Shown here in pieces: positions 5,023-7,041 of a DNA stretch of 7,041 bases. Source of the DNA: an uncultured Collinsella sp. (GTDB lineage Bacteria; Actinomycetota; Coriobacteriia; Coriobacteriales; Coriobacteriaceae); the NCBI GenBank assembly GCA_902490445.1, contig CABUDZ010000099.1, forward strand, positions 1 to 7,041. Direction: 5' to 3'. The notes beneath the pieces are model-generated. The model was not told the DNA's origin, ran no database searches, and saw only the letters and a program-made list of their open reading frames with translations. The position numbers were made by a program, and so were the translations under genes. Position 1 is the stretch's first letter, and each line of letters opens with the position of its first letter.

Positions 5023-6093
5023 ATGTCTTTGAAGGTTGGAATCGTCGGCGCGGCTGGATATGCCGGAGCCGAGCTCATTCGCCTCGTCCTCGGTCATCCC
5101 GAGTTTGAACTTGCTGCCATTACGTCCAACGCCGATGCCGGCCAGCCGTTGTCTGCGGTGTACCCGAGCTTCACCGGCGTAAGCGATCTTGTCTTTACGA
5201 CGCATGATGCCCCTGAGCTCAAGAACTGCGACGCGGTCTTTTTGGCCGTGCCGCACACGGCTGCCATGGCACAGGTGCCCGCGCTGCTTGCATCGGGCGT
5301 CTCCTGCTTTGATCTTTCGGCCGACTACCGTCTGAACGACGCGTCCGTTTTTGAGGCTTGGTATGCCGCCGAGCATACGAGCCCCGAGCTGCTCAAGACC
5401 CGTGCCTTCGGTCTGCCCGAGCTGTTCTGCCAGGACTTGGAGACCGCCGCATCCGACCATGCCGACGGCAAGCCCGTGCTGGTCGCCTGCGCCGGTTGCT
5501 ATCCCACCGCAACGAGCCTTGCCGCCGCGCCCGCCGTGCGCGCGGGCTGGGTGGCCGAGAACGGCCCCGTGATTGTCGATGCCATTAGCGGCGTGACGGG
5601 CGCCGGTAAGTCCTGCAACGCCCGCACCCATTTTTGCAGCGCCGACGAGAACTTGGAGGCCTACGGCGTGGGCAAGCATCGCCACACGCCCGAGATTGAG
5701 CAAATCCTTGGCCTGACCGATCGCGTCGTCTTTACCCCGCACCTGGCACCGCTCAAGCGCGGTCTGCTCTCCACGGTGACGCTGCCGCTCGCGCCGCAGG
5801 CTCTCGACACGCTGGCTCTTGAGGATGTCGTCGACCATTACAAGCAGTTCTACGCCGGTCGCACCTTTGTGCGCGTGCTCGATGCCGGCCAGCAGCCCAA
5901 GACGGCTTCGGTCGTCGGCACCAACGCTGCCCAGATTGGCCTCGCGCTCAACAAGCGCGCGGGCGTGCTGGTGGCGACGGGCGCCATCGACAATCTGTGC
6001 AAGGGCGCTGCGGGCCAAGCGGTCCAGTGCGCCAATATCGTCTTTGGCTTTGACGAGCGACGAGGCTTGCCCACAGTGGCGTGCCCGGTGTAG
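5023..6093 (+). CDS. argC: N-acetyl-gamma-glutamyl-phosphate reductase ArgC
   Basis: Cytoplasmic NADPH-dependent enzyme that reduces N-acetylglutamyl 5-phosphate to N-acetylglutamate semialdehyde, the third step of arginine synthesis. At 356 aa it is the usual long-form length. The N-terminal Rossmann motif GAAGYAGAE (9-17) binds the cofactor. The catalytic cysteine is C159 in CAGCYPTA, where most relatives have NPGCYPT. GVTGAGKSCN follows, and the GKHRHTPEIEQ block (217-227) supplies the active-site histidine (H219 or H221). The C-terminal VRVLDAGQQPKTASVVGTN and NLCKGAAGQAVQ segments are also characteristic. AAGGAG (5011-5016) is 6 bases before the ATG. Candidate ARG boxes lie upstream and argJ follows after 134 bp, so it probably opens an arg operon repressed by arginine through ArgR. 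The family call is secure. Confidence 0.97.
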   Translation: MSLKVGIVGAAGYAGAELIRLVLGHPEFELAAITSNADAGQPLSAVYPSFTGVSDLVFTTHDAPELKNCDAVFLAVPHTAAMAQVPALLASGVSCFDLSADYRLNDASVFEAWYAAEHTSPELLKTRAFGLPELFCQDLETAASDHADGKPVLVACAGCYPTATSLAAAPAVRAGWVAENGPVIVDAISGVTGAGKSCNARTHFCSADENLEAYGVGKHRHTPEIEQILGLTDRVVFTPHLAPLKRGLLSTVTLPLAPQALDTLALEDVVDHYKQFYAGRTFVRVLDAGQQPKTASVVGTNAAQIGLALNKRAGVLVATGAIDNLCKGAAGQAVQCANIVFGFDERRGLPTVACPV

Positions 6094-6227
6094 CACATTC
6101 GATTGTTAACGATTTGGTAGTCGGGCATCGAGTGGGGCGCCACTCTTAAGCTGGTCTCATGATCACGACTGGCATGGCGCACCAACCGATGTCCGTTTTT
6201 TGTTTGATATAAGGAGTCGTAAGGACG
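6094..6227 (+). other. argC-argJ spacer with a small hairpin
   Basis: This 134-bp gap is large for consecutive arg genes. It contains a perfect 6-bp stem GAGTGG (6130-6135) with CCACTC (6140-6145) and loop GGCG, followed by TTAAGC, not a U-run. A T-run lies at 6196-6201. Two purine-rich ribosome-binding candidates precede argJ: AAGGAG (6211-6216, 11 bases from the ATG) and AAGGA (6221-6225, 2 bases from it). Neither spacing is ideal. I see no clear promoter, T-box or ARG box here. Confidence 0.5.
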
Positions 6228-7041
6228 ATGAATACAGAGCAGTTCGATATCAAGATTCGTGCCGTCGAGGGTGGCATTACGGTAGCGGCCGGCTTTAAGG
6301 CCGCGGGTATTCATGCGGGTTTTCGCAAGAATCCCGAGCGCTTGGATTACGCGCTCGTCGTGCCCGATAAACCCTGTCCCGGTGCCGGCGTGTTTACGAC
6401 CAATCGCTTTTGCGCAGCGCCTGTGCAGGTGAGCCGCGCCAACCTGGGCGGTGTGGGCAAGGGCTATGGCATCATCGCCGGCGTTTCAATCAACTCCGGC
6501 AACGCGAATGCCGCCACGGGCGAGACGGGCCTTGCCTGCGCGCGCGAGACGTGCAACATCGCCTCGCAGGTCATCGGCTGCGAGCCCCAGCAGATTCTGG
6601 TTGCCTCCACGGGTGTGATTGGCCAGATTCTGTCGATCGACACGTTTGAGACCGCCATTCCTGCTGCCTACGAGGCGCTCTCCGCCCACGGTGGCGTCGA
6701 TGCCGCTCGCGCCATCATGACGACCGACACGCACTCCAAGGAGTACGCCGTATCCTACGTCAGTGAGGCTGCGGGTCATGCGGGCAATGTCTATACGGTA
6801 GGCGGAATGTGCAAGGGCTCGGGTATGATCATGCCCAACATGGCCACCATGATCGCAGTTATCACCACCGATGCCCCCGTCGAGCCTGCGGCACTTCATG
6901 CCCTGCTGCTCTCGACCGTCAAGCAGACCTTTAACAAGGTAACGGTCGATTCCGACACCTCGACCAACGACACCTGCACCATGCTTGCCTCCGGTGCCGC
7001 TGCCGCAGATGCCGAGCCTATCGTCGAGGGCTCCGATGCCT
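6228..7041 (+). CDS. argJ: Glutamate N-acetyltransferase / ornithine acetyltransferase ArgJ (partial, 3' end cut by window)
   Basis: Transfers the acetyl group from N-acetylornithine to glutamate, making ornithine and regenerating N-acetylglutamate; bifunctional members also use acetyl-CoA. The window holds 271 codons of an expected roughly 400, all open. The N-terminal GGITVAAGFKAAGIHAGFRK and GVFTTNRFCAAPV are typical. SINSGNANAATG (87-98) and the oxyanion-hole STG (127-129, with T128 and G129) are present. The autoprocessing site is in KGSGMIMPNMATM: the chain is cut between A206 and T207, and T207 becomes the nucleophile of the beta subunit. An in-frame TAA at 6210-6212 and the lack of any start codon after it make ATG 6228 the first possible start. 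ArgJ implies the cyclic acetyl-recycling route. Whether it also has N-acetylglutamate synthase activity cannot be read from sequence. argB and argD may follow outside the window. Confidence 0.96.
   Translation, partial: MNTEQFDIKIRAVEGGITVAAGFKAAGIHAGFRKNPERLDYALVVPDKPCPGAGVFTTNRFCAAPVQVSRANLGGVGKGYGIIAGVSINSGNANAATGETGLACARETCNIASQVIGCEPQQILVASTGVIGQILSIDTFETAIPAAYEALSAHGGVDAARAIMTTDTHSKEYAVSYVSEAAGHAGNVYTVGGMCKGSGMIMPNMATMIAVITTDAPVEPAALHALLLSTVKQTFNKVTVDSDTSTNDTCTMLASGAAAADAEPIVEGSDA

Noticed and set aside
4930..6096. 388-codon open frame antisense to argC
   Set aside because: It is a shadow of a GC-rich gene with strongly biased third positions. The protein has no family features, while argC on the other strand is unmistakable.
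6130..6145. Hairpin after argC as a terminator or T-box
   Set aside because: It has no U-tract, and no T-box sequence (TGGNACCGCG-type) or specifier-like structure is present in the spacer.
6228..7041. Truncated argJ as a pseudogene
   Set aside because: The frame is open to the last base and all expected motifs are intact. The truncation is only the window edge.
1..7041. Mobile elements, CRISPR arrays, tRNA or rRNA genes, toxin-antitoxin or defence genes
   Set aside because: I looked on both strands and found no transposase motifs, spaced identical repeats, tRNA cloverleaf or small toxin-like gene pairs.

Overview
The window reads as chromosomal DNA of a high-GC, Gram-positive-type anaerobe. 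A Coriobacteriia member such as Collinsella is my best guess. This is inferred from codon use, strong Shine-Dalgarno (SD) sites, the fused two-domain ECF ATPase and an actinobacterial-looking ARG box upstream of argC; no marker gene here proves it. All clear genes lie on the + strand and form two functional blocks.

Block 1 (about 300-4765) is a flavin block. After a gene-poor stretch holding several inverted repeats (38-303) and a possible start of a divergent gene at the left edge, an extended -10 promoter (304-331) feeds directly into an FMN riboswitch (340-526). The 3' strand of the riboswitch's closing helix runs into the SD of ribU, which points to translational control. ribU (riboflavin-binding S component), a single-chain EcfA1-EcfA2 ATPase and ecfT follow with overlapping stop and start codons, so one mRNA encodes a complete ECF riboflavin importer. 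Two tandem paralogous split-barrel (pyridoxamine 5'-phosphate oxidase-like) proteins follow closely. They probably bind a flavin, which would fit the FMN-sensing leader. A very long GC-rich hairpin (4801-4858) closes the block.

Block 2 (about 4860-7041) is the start of an arginine biosynthesis cluster. Tandem operator-like palindromes with starts 21 bp apart (candidate ArgR/ARG boxes) precede argC (N-acetyl-gamma-glutamyl-phosphate reductase). A 134-bp spacer then leads to argJ (ornithine acetyltransferase), which runs off the right edge. ArgC makes the semialdehyde precursor of N-acetylornithine, and ArgJ recycles the acetyl group, so a cyclic arginine pathway is implied; argB and argD would be expected just outside.

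No mobile element, CRISPR array, tRNA or rRNA is visible. I found no wholly new system. The points most worth a second look are the FMN-switched complete ECF operon with a fused ATPase carrying a basic insertion, the expanded P3 arm of the riboswitch, the linked flavin-type paralogs, the tandem ARG boxes and the unexplained hairpins.
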